Below are positions 18,480 to 28,000 of a stretch of 64,000 bases of DNA, piece after piece; within the stretch, counting starts at the first letter, position 1, and every line of letters begins with the position of its first letter. Source of the DNA: Spartobacteria bacterium UBA695 (GTDB lineage: Bacteria; Verrucomicrobiota; Verrucomicrobiia; Chthoniobacterales; Chthoniobacteraceae); assembly GCA_002298145.1 (NCBI GenBank), contig DBMP01000015.1:1-64000 (forward strand). The letters run 5' to 3'. The notes under the pieces are model-generated. The model was given only the letters and a program-made list of their open reading frames with translations, did no database searches and had not been told where the DNA came from. A program made the position numbers and the translations under genes.

Positions 18480-19880
18480 ATGAACAGCGAATTAAAATCA
18501 ACAACCGATTTGGTGCGTGCAGAAGGACCCGCACAAAAGAAATGGACTGCAGGGACGCTCACCTATACCACTACTGGATTAGTCGTCCTTTTTGCATGGC
18601 TACTATGGGGAGACTTTGCATGGTCGATGAGGGAGCGCTCCATTTGGTCCGTCACACTTCTCTTGTTCAAAAAGTTCGAGGTCTCGGACACACTGACTGG
18701 GATACTAACTTCCTCCGTTCCGTGCATTTTGGGATTGTTGATTAGTCCGATAATCAGCTATCGGTCTGACCGCCACCGCGGGCGCTGGGGACGGCGAATT
18801 CCTTTTTTGATGGTTTCCACACCGATGGTCGTCATTTCGCTGATTGGGCTGGCATTCAGCCCGGGCGCAGGCACTTGGATTCACCATAATCTCGGAGGTC
18901 ACTCGCCGGGGCTGAATTTCACGGTGATTGTCATCATGGGCCTCTCGTGGACGATGTTTGAATTTGCCTGCATTATCACTAATTGTATTTTTGGCGGGCT
19001 GGTTAACGACGTGGTTCCCCAATCCGTGATGGGAAGGTTTTATGGACTATTCCGGATTTTAAGCCTTTGCTCTGGGATTATCTTCAATTACTGGTTGCTT
19101 GCAAAATCGGAAACCCATTTCGTCATCATATTGCTAGGCATCGCCGCTTTCTACGGCATTGGGTTTACCCTCATGTGCGTTAAAGTGAAGGAAGGTCAAT
19201 ATCCCCCGGTAACTGAACCGGTAAATCTTCCCGCTCCCAATGGAAGCTTTGTCAGAGCGGCTAAGAGCTATTTCAAAAGTTGCTTTGGCAATCGCTATTA
19301 CCTCTGGTATTTCGCCATGGTTACGGCGTCCTCTCTCTCCTGCGGCCCGGTGAATACCTATAGCATATACTACGCCAAGAGTATCGGTATGAGTATGGCG
19401 TTATTTGGAAAGTGCCTGGCGATTACCTACACTATTTCAATGATCCTTGCCTATCCCATCGGGGCTTTCGTAGACCGTTTCCATCCGTTGAGGGTATGCA
19501 CCATCACCCTTGGCTTATATGGAGCGTGTGTGCTTTGGGCGGGATTTTACGCAAGAGACATCGAAACTTTCAAAGTCGCCATTATTGCCCATGGAGTCAT
19601 TTCGGGGATCTACTTTACCGCGTCGGCCTCCTTGGGGCAGAGGCTTCTGTCGCGAGAGCGATTCACCGAACTCGGTTCGGCCTGCGGAATTATCATGACC
19701 ATTACCACGATGACCGTCACACCGTTTATGGGATACATCCTCGATCTTAGCGGACATCTGTATCACTATACCTTTTTTGCGGCCGCGTTGATTACGGCGC
19801 TTGCGGTGGTGTTATGCCTAATTATGGACCGGAAATTCGTTGCCTTGGGTGGTCCTAAAAACTATGTGGCCCCGGAATAA
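18480..19880 (+). CDS. MFS transporter, GPH-type sugar:cation symporter
   Basis: A 466-residue inner-membrane carrier with about 12 hydrophobic segments. The loop YRSDRHRGRWGRRIPFL between helices 2 and 3 is the MFS motif A as found in glycoside-pentoside-hexuronide symporters. It begins 14 bases after the RG lyase stop, so it most likely imports the rhamnogalacturonan oligosaccharides made by that enzyme (inference from position). A paralogue begins at 63551 and shares the motifs LLWGDF and SDR-R-x-WGRRIPFL. Confidence 0.88.
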   Translation: MNSELKSTTDLVRAEGPAQKKWTAGTLTYTTTGLVVLFAWLLWGDFAWSMRERSIWSVTLLLFKKFEVSDTLTGILTSSVPCILGLLISPIISYRSDRHRGRWGRRIPFLMVSTPMVVISLIGLAFSPGAGTWIHHNLGGHSPGLNFTVIVIMGLSWTMFEFACIITNCIFGGLVNDVVPQSVMGRFYGLFRILSLCSGIIFNYWLLAKSETHFVIILLGIAAFYGIGFTLMCVKVKEGQYPPVTEPVNLPAPNGSFVRAAKSYFKSCFGNRYYLWYFAMVTASSLSCGPVNTYSIYYAKSIGMSMALFGKCLAITYTISMILAYPIGAFVDRFHPLRVCTITLGLYGACVLWAGFYARDIETFKVAIIAHGVISGIYFTASASLGQRLLSRERFTELGSACGIIMTITTMTVTPFMGYILDLSGHLYHYTFFAAALITALAVVLCLIMDRKFVALGGPKNYVAPE

Positions 19881-19885
19881 AGAAA

Positions 19886-19905
19886 CCCCGGAGCAAGCTC
19901 CGGGG
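19886..19905 (-). terminator. Hairpin terminator between convergent genes
   Basis: An 8-base GC-rich stem, CCCCGGAG (19886-19893) with CTCCGGGG (19898-19905), has a 4-base loop. On the minus strand it is followed by TTTCTTT, so it best serves the oxidoreductase gene; it may also stop the symporter transcript. Confidence 0.65.
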
Positions 19906-19943
19906 ATCCAATGCGAGCCAATCGAGCGTTAACTGTCTGATAC

Positions 19944-20924
19944 CTACACGCAATCGCTTGCGTAGGCTGAGTAAATCAGCTTTAGGGTATTCCTAGAGTC
20001 CTCAAGCGTGGATGCGGGCGCCGAACCGTTCCGGATGGCGTCGACAAAAGCACGGGCTTGGCGTGCAAAGGAGTTGCCGTATTGAACATCCTCATCAATC
20101 TTTTGGCCGTTGAGGTACAAGGCATCGGAAATGACAAGACAGCCTTTGTCTCCCAGGATCCGGATGCCGCTAATGCCATGGTCAATTCCCGAAGCCCACG
20201 ATTGCATGATGCTCGCAGTTGAGCCATCCTTGAATTTAACAAGTACGTGGGCGGTGTCTTCGCATTCCATATTCTGGAGCGCCATTTTTGAACAAAAGGC
20301 GTGCAGCGCCACGGGCGTTCCCAATAGATAAAGGAGCTGATAAACCAAGTGATGCCCGCTGTCCATTAATGCGCCGCCGTTGGAGAGAGCTTTCCTGGAC
20401 CGCCATCCGTGAGCGTGCGCCTCGCTAATATTGTGGCTCGATACGAAGGTGGAATAGATAATTTTTCCAAGGGCACCGCTTTCGATGATCGACTTGGCTT
20501 TTTGAACGGCGTTGCGATAAACAAAATTGTGGGCGGGGAATACGATTTTCCCGCAGGCTTTACCGGCCTCAGCGATTTGGTCGAGATCTTCGAGGCTTGT
20601 TACGACCGGTTTCTCAACCAGCAGATGCTTTCCAGCTTTCAAACCGGCAATAATCTGACTGAAGTGGCAAGGATTGATGCTGCCGATGATCAGGGCGTCG
20701 AGGCTTTGATCCGCAAGCATGGCATCGTAGCTCTCATAGGCAGTGATGCCCCATTCTTCGCATTTCTTGTGAAGGTTGGCCCGGCCGGCCGCCGTTTGCT
20801 GAGCATTTCCGTGGGGTTCATGGCAGAGGGCTGCAAACTCGGCATCGGGCAGGGACGCAAACGCGTCATGGTGCCAGTCCGCAATGAAGCCAGTGCCGAT
20901 CATTCCGACTTTGATAGGTTTCAT
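19944..20924 (-). CDS. Gfo/Idh/MocA family oxidoreductase
   Basis: A 326-residue NAD(P)-dependent oxidoreductase with the Rossmann motif VGMIGTGFIADWHH at the N terminus and EKPV in the family position near residue 105. A DSGHHLVY segment provides the conserved catalytic-type His. It follows the medium-chain dehydrogenase by 12 bases, so the two act in one unit, probably in oxidation and rearrangement of an imported sugar. Substrate unknown. Only distantly similar to the oxidoreductase at 7433-8650. Confidence 0.85.
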   Translation of the reverse strand: MKPIKVGMIGTGFIADWHHDAFASLPDAEFAALCHEPHGNAQQTAAGRANLHKKCEEWGITAYESYDAMLADQSLDALIIGSINPCHFSQIIAGLKAGKHLLVEKPVVTSLEDLDQIAEAGKACGKIVFPAHNFVYRNAVQKAKSIIESGALGKIIYSTFVSSHNISEAHAHGWRSRKALSNGGALMDSGHHLVYQLLYLLGTPVALHAFCSKMALQNMECEDTAHVLVKFKDGSTASIMQSWASGIDHGISGIRILGDKGCLVISDALYLNGQKIDEDVQYGNSFARQARAFVDAIRNGSAPASTLEDSRNTLKLIYSAYASDCV

Positions 20925-20936
20925 GTTTTGTAAAAA

Positions 20937-21953
20937 TTAGGCGTTCCAGTTAAGAACGACGCCGATGAATTCATCCGGCTTGTGCTTCAGCCCATCGTAA
21001 GCTTCAGGCGCTTTTTCAGGCGCGATTTCATGTGTGAAAAGAGGGCTGATGTTCAGTTTACCTTCGAGGATCAGGTTCATCACGATTTCAGAATTCCGTT
21101 CAATGGAGTGCTTTACAAACTCATCCTTGAAGGTCGGATAGCGCCATTCAAGTGCGCCTTTGAAGTTCGTAAATCCCGGCAGATGGATGCGGTTAAAAAT
21201 CTGCGTGGCATTGGTGACATACTCCGCGCGCGGGCTCCCCAAAAGGATTGCTTCGCCATAGGGCGCGACTAGTTCAACGGCATCCACAATTACTGCGGAG
21301 AGGCCTGTAGCATCGATCAGGGTTGAAACTCCTTGATGGCCGGCTAGTTTCCTTATCTCTTCCTTCCAACCGGGAGCGCTAGAATTGACGGTATGACCGA
21401 TTCCGCAAGCTTCCGCCTGGGCGCAACGCTTGGCATTGACATCGACACCAATCACATTGGCTCCTTGCAACTGCGCAAGCTGGGCGGCGAAGTTACCGAT
21501 AATCCCAAGACCCACCACCACTACCCAGTCTCCAAGTTCGATGTTGGACACCCTGATGGAGGTGAAGGGAATGGTCGCTAAACGCGTAAACGGCACAAGA
21601 TTCAAGGGCAGTGCCGAGGGAACCTTGAGGCACATCCCGCTGTAGCGATCCGTAGTGTCGATGCTGTAGTATTCGGCATGGGGACCGTAGGTAAAAACCT
21701 TGTCTCCCGGAGCAACCTTGGTGATGGCTGAACCGGCTTTAATTATTTTGCCAACGCCCACATAGCCGGGCGTATTCGGAAGCGTAAACCAGCTTTCCCG
21801 TCCCGATAGACAGGCCAGCTCGGTTCCCGGGCTGATGGCTGAGTAAAGGTTTTGAACTAATACTTGGTGTGGTTCCAAATCCTTTTCGACGAATGGTATG
21901 GATTGAACCTCCACCTGATAAGGAGCTGTGAAGACAACTTTGCGATATTTCAT
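20937..21953 (-). CDS. Medium-chain dehydrogenase/reductase, zinc-ligand-poor subtype
   Basis: A 338-residue alcohol-dehydrogenase-like protein. The N-terminal GroES-like domain reads SAISPGTELACLSG where zinc enzymes have the catalytic Cys, and TPGYVGVG where they have the Gly-His-Glu motif, so the usual catalytic zinc ligands are missing. The nucleotide-binding domain has VVVVGLGIIGNFAAQLAQ (G-x-G-x-x-G). The SPGTE form is known in a subgroup of sugar dehydrogenase-like proteins. It is first in a two-gene unit with the oxidoreductase at 19944 and is divergent from the AraC gene, its likely regulator. Confidence 0.8.
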   Translation of the reverse strand: MKYRKVVFTAPYQVEVQSIPFVEKDLEPHQVLVQNLYSAISPGTELACLSGRESWFTLPNTPGYVGVGKIIKAGSAITKVAPGDKVFTYGPHAEYYSIDTTDRYSGMCLKVPSALPLNLVPFTRLATIPFTSIRVSNIELGDWVVVVGLGIIGNFAAQLAQLQGANVIGVDVNAKRCAQAEACGIGHTVNSSAPGWKEEIRKLAGHQGVSTLIDATGLSAVIVDAVELVAPYGEAILLGSPRAEYVTNATQIFNRIHLPGFTNFKGALEWRYPTFKDEFVKHSIERNSEIVMNLILEGKLNISPLFTHEIAPEKAPEAYDGLKHKPDEFIGVVLNWNA

Positions 21954-22090
21954 GATAATGCGGGGGAATGGTGATTTTTAGACGTTAGCTGATCCATGCC
22001 TCCATGTCGTTGGATGCGCTTAGCAAGATTTGTCCAAAATTATCTTTTCCTGTTCGGCCGGATTCAAAAAAGGGAGCTTGGCGCGTTGTT

Positions 22091-22120
22091 TTTAACCTGA
22101 CATCGGCCCTTGTTTAACCT
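22091..22120. promoter_or_regulatory. Direct repeat TTTAACCT, candidate AraC-type operator
   Basis: TTTAACCT occurs at 22091-22098 and again at 22113-22120, each preceded by TTGT or similar. The 22-base period is about two helix turns, as usual for paired half-sites of AraC-family activators. It lies 15 bases before the AraC start and in the divergent promoter region (21954-22134) shared with the dehydrogenase gene. Confidence 0.5.
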
Positions 22121-22134
22121 AAAGGAAGGGGTCG

Positions 22135-22929
22135 ATGATCAATGGCATTGTTTCGCTCCGCCGCATTCCAAAAGTCGTTCGAGTCGCGGTGAACCAAGGC
22201 CCGACGGTATCCGGTTCATTTATTGACCCAGAATGGCTCTTCCACTATATCGAGGCCGGGCAATGGTCCTTCGAACTGGAAGCTCACCGTTACGAAATCG
22301 GGCCCGGGGATATTGTCCTCATTCCGCCGCGGCTATTGCATGTGGTGCGTCCGATCCGGGGGCGCAGGCGAATTCAATGGGTCATTCATTTCGATTTGCT
22401 GGACGGCCCGCTCCCCATGAGGGCCGCTCCTTACGTGGTTTCCACCAAAACCGAAGAACGCGAAAATATACGCCTTCTCTTCGGCTTGCTCTGGGGGAAG
22501 AAGCCCAGGCCTGATGTCTATTTTGGCGGAATCACGGCTTCTCTCCTCGGAATTTACGCAAGTGGTGCAGTTCAAGCCAAAGAACCACAGCCGCGAGCCA
22601 TGCCAAACTGGGGTGCGTTGGAGCGCGCTGTATGTTTTGTCCAGGAACATTACGCAACGAAAGGCTTGCAACTCGCCGTGATCAGCCGTGCCGCCGGGCT
22701 CTCGCCACAGTACCTTTGCCGGGTTTTTAAGCAATGCTTTGGGATTTCCACAATGCACTACGTTACAGCCTACCGAGTACAAAAAGCCGAGGGGTTGCTT
22801 CTTAATTCCACATCGAGCTGCTCCGAGATCGCGGAAGCCATCGGTTTTGAAAGCGTCCATACTTTGAGCCGCATTTTCCGGAAAATCCGTGGTGTTTCTC
22901 CAATGCGCTATAGGCAAACCTACAAGTAA
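22135..22929 (+). CDS. AraC-family transcriptional regulator
   Basis: A 264-residue regulator. The N-terminal half is a cupin-like sugar-sensing domain (HRYEIGPGDIVLIPPRLLHVV), and the last 100 residues carry two helix-turn-helix motifs of the AraC type (LQLAVISRAAGLSPQYLCRVFK and CSEIAEAIGFESVHTLSRIFR, then GVSPMRYR). It probably activates the divergent dehydrogenase/oxidoreductase unit at 19944-21953 through the direct repeat just upstream. The hybrid regulator gene follows after 57 bases on the same strand. Confidence 0.88.
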   Translation: MINGIVSLRRIPKVVRVAVNQGPTVSGSFIDPEWLFHYIEAGQWSFELEAHRYEIGPGDIVLIPPRLLHVVRPIRGRRRIQWVIHFDLLDGPLPMRAAPYVVSTKTEERENIRLLFGLLWGKKPRPDVYFGGITASLLGIYASGAVQAKEPQPRAMPNWGALERAVCFVQEHYATKGLQLAVISRAAGLSPQYLCRVFKQCFGISTMHYVTAYRVQKAEGLLLNSTSSCSEIAEAIGFESVHTLSRIFRKIRGVSPMRYRQTYK

Positions 22930-22967
22930 CTATTGGAATAAAGTTTCCCATTGCAAATAGGTGGCGG

Positions 22968-22981
22968 GGTGTTTAAACAAA
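22968..22981. promoter_or_regulatory. TGTTTAAACA palindrome at the hybrid regulator start
   Basis: GGTGTTTAAACAAA contains the perfect 10-base palindrome TGTTTAAACA. It ends five bases before the ATG at 22987, a position where a bound repressor would block expression. The same or a near-identical core occurs at 24958, 29846 and 46551. Candidate autoregulatory operator. Confidence 0.55.
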
Positions 22982-22986
22982 TCTGC

Positions 22987-24864
22987 ATGCCCCTGGTAAC
23001 CCTCGTTAGTGAAGCCGATACCCTGCTTCGGAAGTGGCTCGATGCAAGCGATATCCGCAATGGTGGGCGCCTGCCTTCGGAACGGGAGCTGGCCAAGCTG
23101 CTGGACGTGCGGCACTATGCATTAAACCGCGCCATGGCCCGCTTGATTACTGAGGGAGTGGTCTCCCGCGATGGATATAAACTATACCGCAATGCGCCGC
23201 GTGCATCGACGGCCTCCTTTTCCTGCGAACTCGTCGTATACCGCCGTTCCGTTCATTTAAGAAGTTTTCGAAAAGTAGCGAGGGAATTAGGCATCGATTT
23301 GCGGATCCATTGCTATAGCAACCTTGAGGAGGCGGTCTCCTTTATGTTGCAACTTGAAGCGGATAAAGTGGACTCCATCGTCCTCGACCCCCCGCTTTTC
23401 GGATTTTCCACTTTGGGCAAAGTCGCAGAATCGCTCATGAAAGAAGGGGTGCCGATTGTCTGTTCGGATAATTATCTGCGCGAAATCTCCTCGGTATTTG
23501 GGGACCTCCCCCGGGCTCTCGAGCTTTGTATCAACCATTTGGTGGAGCTTGGCCATCAGGAAATAGCCTTCATGGGGCTAAATGCGGTCTCGCCGACCTC
23601 GGCCGAGATTTTTCAAACATGGAAATCCGCCTGCACCCATCATGGCATGCAGTCCTCTATCGAAAGAGTCCACATTCCTAGCAAATACCTTTACCTGCGT
23701 GAGGAAATCGCGGACTTGGCAGACCGTTGTGCCAAAGAGTGGCGCAACGTGACGGCTTTGATTGCCTATAACGAGCCGAACTCAACCGTGCCCTGCCTGA
23801 TGGAGTTTCTCGCCAAACGCAAAATCAATGTCCCCAAGGATCTCTCCATCATCAGCTTATCTGACTCAAGTGTTCTTTCGACGTTAACCCCACCGGTTAG
23901 CGCGGCATCCTTTGACATTGGGATGATTCACGAAATGGGGTTTCGCGTCGCACAGCGGCTTGCCCGGCGACAGCGAGAGATGGGAATCTATTCCAAAAGT
24001 CATATTCGGATACAACCGAGCCTGATCCAGCGCGGGTCCACAATTCCAAACCCGAGGGCGATCGGAGATCATTATACCCAGCCAATGCGCTCGGAGCATC
24101 CGCTGAATTTCTCTGAAATCGGGCGGCAACGTGCGGAAATCGAAAAAGCCTATCAATCGGACATCAAGCGACCCTATTCACTAGTCAAATTTCTAGATAG
24201 TTCGCGCTTTGAACAGGTGAACCTCCAAGAGTTCGTTAACCGCCCTCTTAACTATCAACGGGGATGGCTTGGGGACCGCCCCTTAAAGCATCTCGATCCG
24301 GGGCAATACACCATTCACGGGGTTCCATTCAACGTGCTTGGGGGGCCGCACCGATCGGACTGCGGCGTCATTGTTTTCAACTCCATTGTTAACACGAAAG
24401 GAAAATCGAAGGACCTTCCGGTACGGCTGCGCATTCCGATCCATAAGAAAGCCAAAGCAGTCTATTTTCTCCATGGATGCGGGTTTACCAGATTTATGCA
24501 ATGCTTCGCCCATTACCGGCTTTTTTCCGGAGCGAAAAAGATCGGAGAGATCCCGCTGGTGCCTCTTGGGTTGCCTCCTGCCGATTTTGATCCGGGCGCC
24601 CATGCTGCGGAATTTTCAAGGGTTAACATCCAGGATTGGTGGACGGATCTCCCTCATATGCATTTCGAACATGCCATGATGGCTCCAATTTCAGAAGGAG
24701 GTGTCTCCGATGGTACTGGGCCGCAATGGTACGCGTTCCTATACACGCTCGAGTGGATTAACCCGACGCCCACTAAAGTCATCGACTTTTTGGAAATCGA
24801 GGTCTCCCCATCCATGTCGACGACGCTCGGCGTATTGGGTCTTACCATATTAAAGCCGACATAA
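22987..24864 (+). CDS. Three-part regulator: GntR HTH, PBP1-like sensor, C-terminal beta-sandwich
   Basis: A 625-residue protein from the ATG at 22987 (a TTG at 22951 is also in frame but would place the palindrome inside the gene). Residues 12-68 are a GntR winged helix (GGRLPSERELAKLLDV, then LITEGVVSRDGYKLYR). Residues about 75-340 resemble LacI-type sugar sensors (VELGHQEIAFMGL, VPKDLSIISLSDS). Residues about 398-625 form an extra domain with LPVRLRIPI, AVYFLHGCGF, VNIQDWWTD, LEWINPTPTKVIDFLEIE; this pattern looks like the beta-sandwich that follows glycosidase domains in Planctomycetes and Verrucomicrobiota. Such a fusion on a DNA-binding protein is unusual. It likely senses a carbohydrate and controls units with the TGTTTAAACA motif. 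Confidence 0.78.
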   Translation: MPLVTLVSEADTLLRKWLDASDIRNGGRLPSERELAKLLDVRHYALNRAMARLITEGVVSRDGYKLYRNAPRASTASFSCELVVYRRSVHLRSFRKVARELGIDLRIHCYSNLEEAVSFMLQLEADKVDSIVLDPPLFGFSTLGKVAESLMKEGVPIVCSDNYLREISSVFGDLPRALELCINHLVELGHQEIAFMGLNAVSPTSAEIFQTWKSACTHHGMQSSIERVHIPSKYLYLREEIADLADRCAKEWRNVTALIAYNEPNSTVPCLMEFLAKRKINVPKDLSIISLSDSSVLSTLTPPVSAASFDIGMIHEMGFRVAQRLARRQREMGIYSKSHIRIQPSLIQRGSTIPNPRAIGDHYTQPMRSEHPLNFSEIGRQRAEIEKAYQSDIKRPYSLVKFLDSSRFEQVNLQEFVNRPLNYQRGWLGDRPLKHLDPGQYTIHGVPFNVLGGPHRSDCGVIVFNSIVNTKGKSKDLPVRLRIPIHKKAKAVYFLHGCGFTRFMQCFAHYRLFSGAKKIGEIPLVPLGLPPADFDPGAHAAEFSRVNIQDWWTDLPHMHFEHAMMAPISEGGVSDGTGPQWYAFLYTLEWINPTPTKVIDFLEIEVSPSMSTTLGVLGLTILKPT

Positions 24865-24957
24865 CTGGTGGCTGGAGGATTGCTTTGAATCGGTTATTTC
24901 ATGGCCGTTTTTTGAATTATAGGTAATGCCCACTTGCCGAAGGATGACAGGGGCTGA

Positions 24958-24971
24958 ATTGTTAAAACAAA
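24958..24971. promoter_or_regulatory. TGTTAAAACA motif before the second PEP-CTERM gene
   Basis: ATTGTTAAAACAAA matches the 29846 palindrome at 12 of 14 positions and its 10-base core at 9. It lies 71 bases before the start at 25043, in the gap 24865-25042, and is a candidate site for the hybrid regulator encoded just upstream. Confidence 0.45.
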
Positions 24972-25042
24972 TGAATTAAATTGGGCGGACGAGGATGCCG
25001 GGTGGATTGCACTTCATGGGGAAGCGTAGCAAATGTAGCCTC

Positions 25043-28000
25043 ATGAAAAATTACCCCGCTTTTTCTATTTCCCCCCTGCACTCGGCTTTGGCGCTGATTG
25101 TTAGCGGGGCATCCGCTCTGCTCTTGACTCATGATCTGTCTGCCGCCACTGCGACATGGCAGGGAACAGGCTCAACCGTGGCTTGGGATACGGCCACTAA
25201 CTGGTCGCTCGGCTCGGTGCCCGGCAGTGGCGATATTGCATTCTTCGGCAGCAGCGGGACGCAAACCCTCTCGTTAAATAGTGCACAGAGCATTGACACG
25301 CTTTTGTTTTCTGCCGCCAATAGCCGCTACACTATAGGAACGGCAACCGATGTGTCGGCTGGAGATACCTTAACGCTTAAAAATGTAACCATGGGAAGCG
25401 CCGTCACGGGGACACAAGTCATCGTGAGCAATGTGGTGGAGTCTGGGAACACCACCTGGAATATCCAAACGGGCGCGACGGGAGTGCTTCAAGTTAAAGG
25501 CAGCATCAGCGGAGCCGGATCGCTTACCAAAACCGGTACCGGTACGCTGATTTTCAATGGGGCGACAGGGCATACTTACTCTGGCGTTACAAATGTCAAT
25601 CAGGGCACACTTTTGTTGGACTTTGCCAATATGGCAACGCCCAGCAATATCATCGCTTCGAGCGGCACGTTATCCCTTGGCGGCGGCACGTTGCAAGTGA
25701 AGCAACAAAACGGAGTTGCGACCTCGCAGACCTTTGCGCAAACCAATATTAATGCGGGGGCATCCTCAGTGGTTGGCACCAGCGTCGGTGCAAATGGAGT
25801 CACCATCGCTTTGGGCGGACTGACGAGAACAGCTTCCAGCGGTTCATTAAGCATTGGTTCCGGCGGCGGGGGCGGCGTTGTGAATTTCACTTTGCCGACC
25901 ACGGGGAGCATCACGACGAGCAGCGTTAATGATGCGACTGGAATTCTTGGCACGTGGGCCTCCGTGGGCAACGGCACTTCGCTGAGTTATGCCACCGTAT
26001 CGAGTGGCGCGATAACGGCGTATACAGGGGCAACGGCGGCAACCGCAGCAGACTTGTCCAACGTTACCAGCGCATCGACCAATTACAGCTTTGCCACGGG
26101 CGCAACCCAGACCACAAATATAACGGCCAACACGCTACGCTATACCGGCGGGGCAGCGACATTGGCCAATGGAGGCAATTCCATTACCCTCAACAGCTTA
26201 ATGAACGCGGGAACCGGAGCGCTCACCATTAGCGGCGCCGGAAAACTTATCATCGGTGCCAGCCGAGAGTTGGTCATCCTGTCCAATACCAAAGACATTT
26301 CAATTTCAAGCAGCATCCAGGATAATGCCACCGGTAAGTCCGGATTGACCTATAGCGGAGGTGGAAGATTGGTCTTGGGCGCCTCCAATAGCTACACCGG
26401 CGATACCACCGTGCTTTCGGGAACACTTTACATCCCGTACGTATCTGGCGCTTCCGCGATGGGGGGAGACTTAATTGTTGGATCCTCCGGCGGCGGTCCT
26501 GCCGCGGTCGTCACCTCGCAGCAAGACTGGAATCTTTCCTTAACGGGCAGTTCGAATGTAACCGTTTACAGCAACGGTTCCGTGGACTTGGTCAATAACA
26601 TCAAAGGTATTCGTAATTTGACGATTTACGGTGGCACCGTGAACCAAAGCTATCTGTATATCTCCGGAACAGTGACGATGCAGGGGGGGACGCTGGCCCA
26701 GCGTTTACCGGGATCGCCGATAGCCAGCGGATTCAAAAACGTAGTAACGCTCGCCAGTTCGTCCACAGCGGTCATTTCTGCCAATATAGCCGCCGGTAAT
26801 ACCATCTACAATGTTGCCGATGGTGACGCCGCAATCGACCTCCTTCAGTCAGGCACCAAAACCGCCGGATTTATTACCAAAACCGGCGCGGGTGTCATGG
26901 CTTTGAGCGCGGTCAATACTTTCTCGGGAACGACCACGCTGTCCAACGGCCAGTTGCTCTTGATGCAGGGAGCGGCACTTCAAAACAGCCCGTTGCTGAT
27001 GAATGGCGGTACGCTCGTGTTCGACTCTTCGGTAGCGAGCCACGCCTTCCAAGTCGGGCAGCTATGGGGCAGCGGCAACGTGGTATTGAACGACAATGCC
27101 GCAACGCCCAACGCCGTTGCGCTTACCATAGCCACCGGCACTAATGGCACAGGCACCTATTCAGGCGCTTTAAGCGGGGACGGCAGTATTGTCAAAACAG
27201 GCACAGGCATTCAGATCTTTACCGGAGACAACACCTACACCGGTTCCACCCGGATTTCGGGCGGCGAGTTGGATATCAATGGGGCGCTTGTCAGTTCTCC
27301 CGTCCAGGTGGACTCGGGGGCAACCCTCGGCGGCTCGGGGACGATTGGAGGAAGCGCCGATATCAGCGGAGCGGTGGTTGGCGGCCTCACCTTCAGCAAT
27401 GATGTAACCGTTCAAAAAGGAGCGACGGCAATGGCGGCTGCCTTTAATGGGAATATTGCAAACAACGGTTCCATCACCAGTGGATTTACGCTCCGGAGCG
27501 ACAAGGTGTTGAGCGGTTCTGGTTCCGTCACTGGCGATGTGAATGTGGAAACCCGGGGCACAATCAACGGCCAGAACCTGAACGTCCAGGGGACAACGAC
27601 CTTCAATGGCTTGGGCACTCTGGCGGGTTCCCTGACAAGCAACAACGTGGTGGTTGCCTCATCTGGAACACTCAATGTTACTGGCACAACGTCCAGTCAT
27701 GTGACCGTTAATTCCAGCGCTACCCTGAAGGGTACCGGTTCCACTGGCGCAGTGACCTTGGTAAGCGGCACCGTGGCGGGAAGCCTCACCACTGGCGCGA
27801 TTAGCGGCAGCGGCATCGTCGCTCCGGGAGGTAGCCCGGGGGTTTTGACGGCCACTTCCGTTGATCTTTCCGGGGGGATTGGGTTTAAGTTTGAACTCAA
27901 AAACGCCACGCCCACCTACAATGCCGGAAGCGGTGATAGCACTAATGATGTACTTCGCCTGACATCTGCGAATCCGTTTAATGGAACGGTGGCGACGGCG

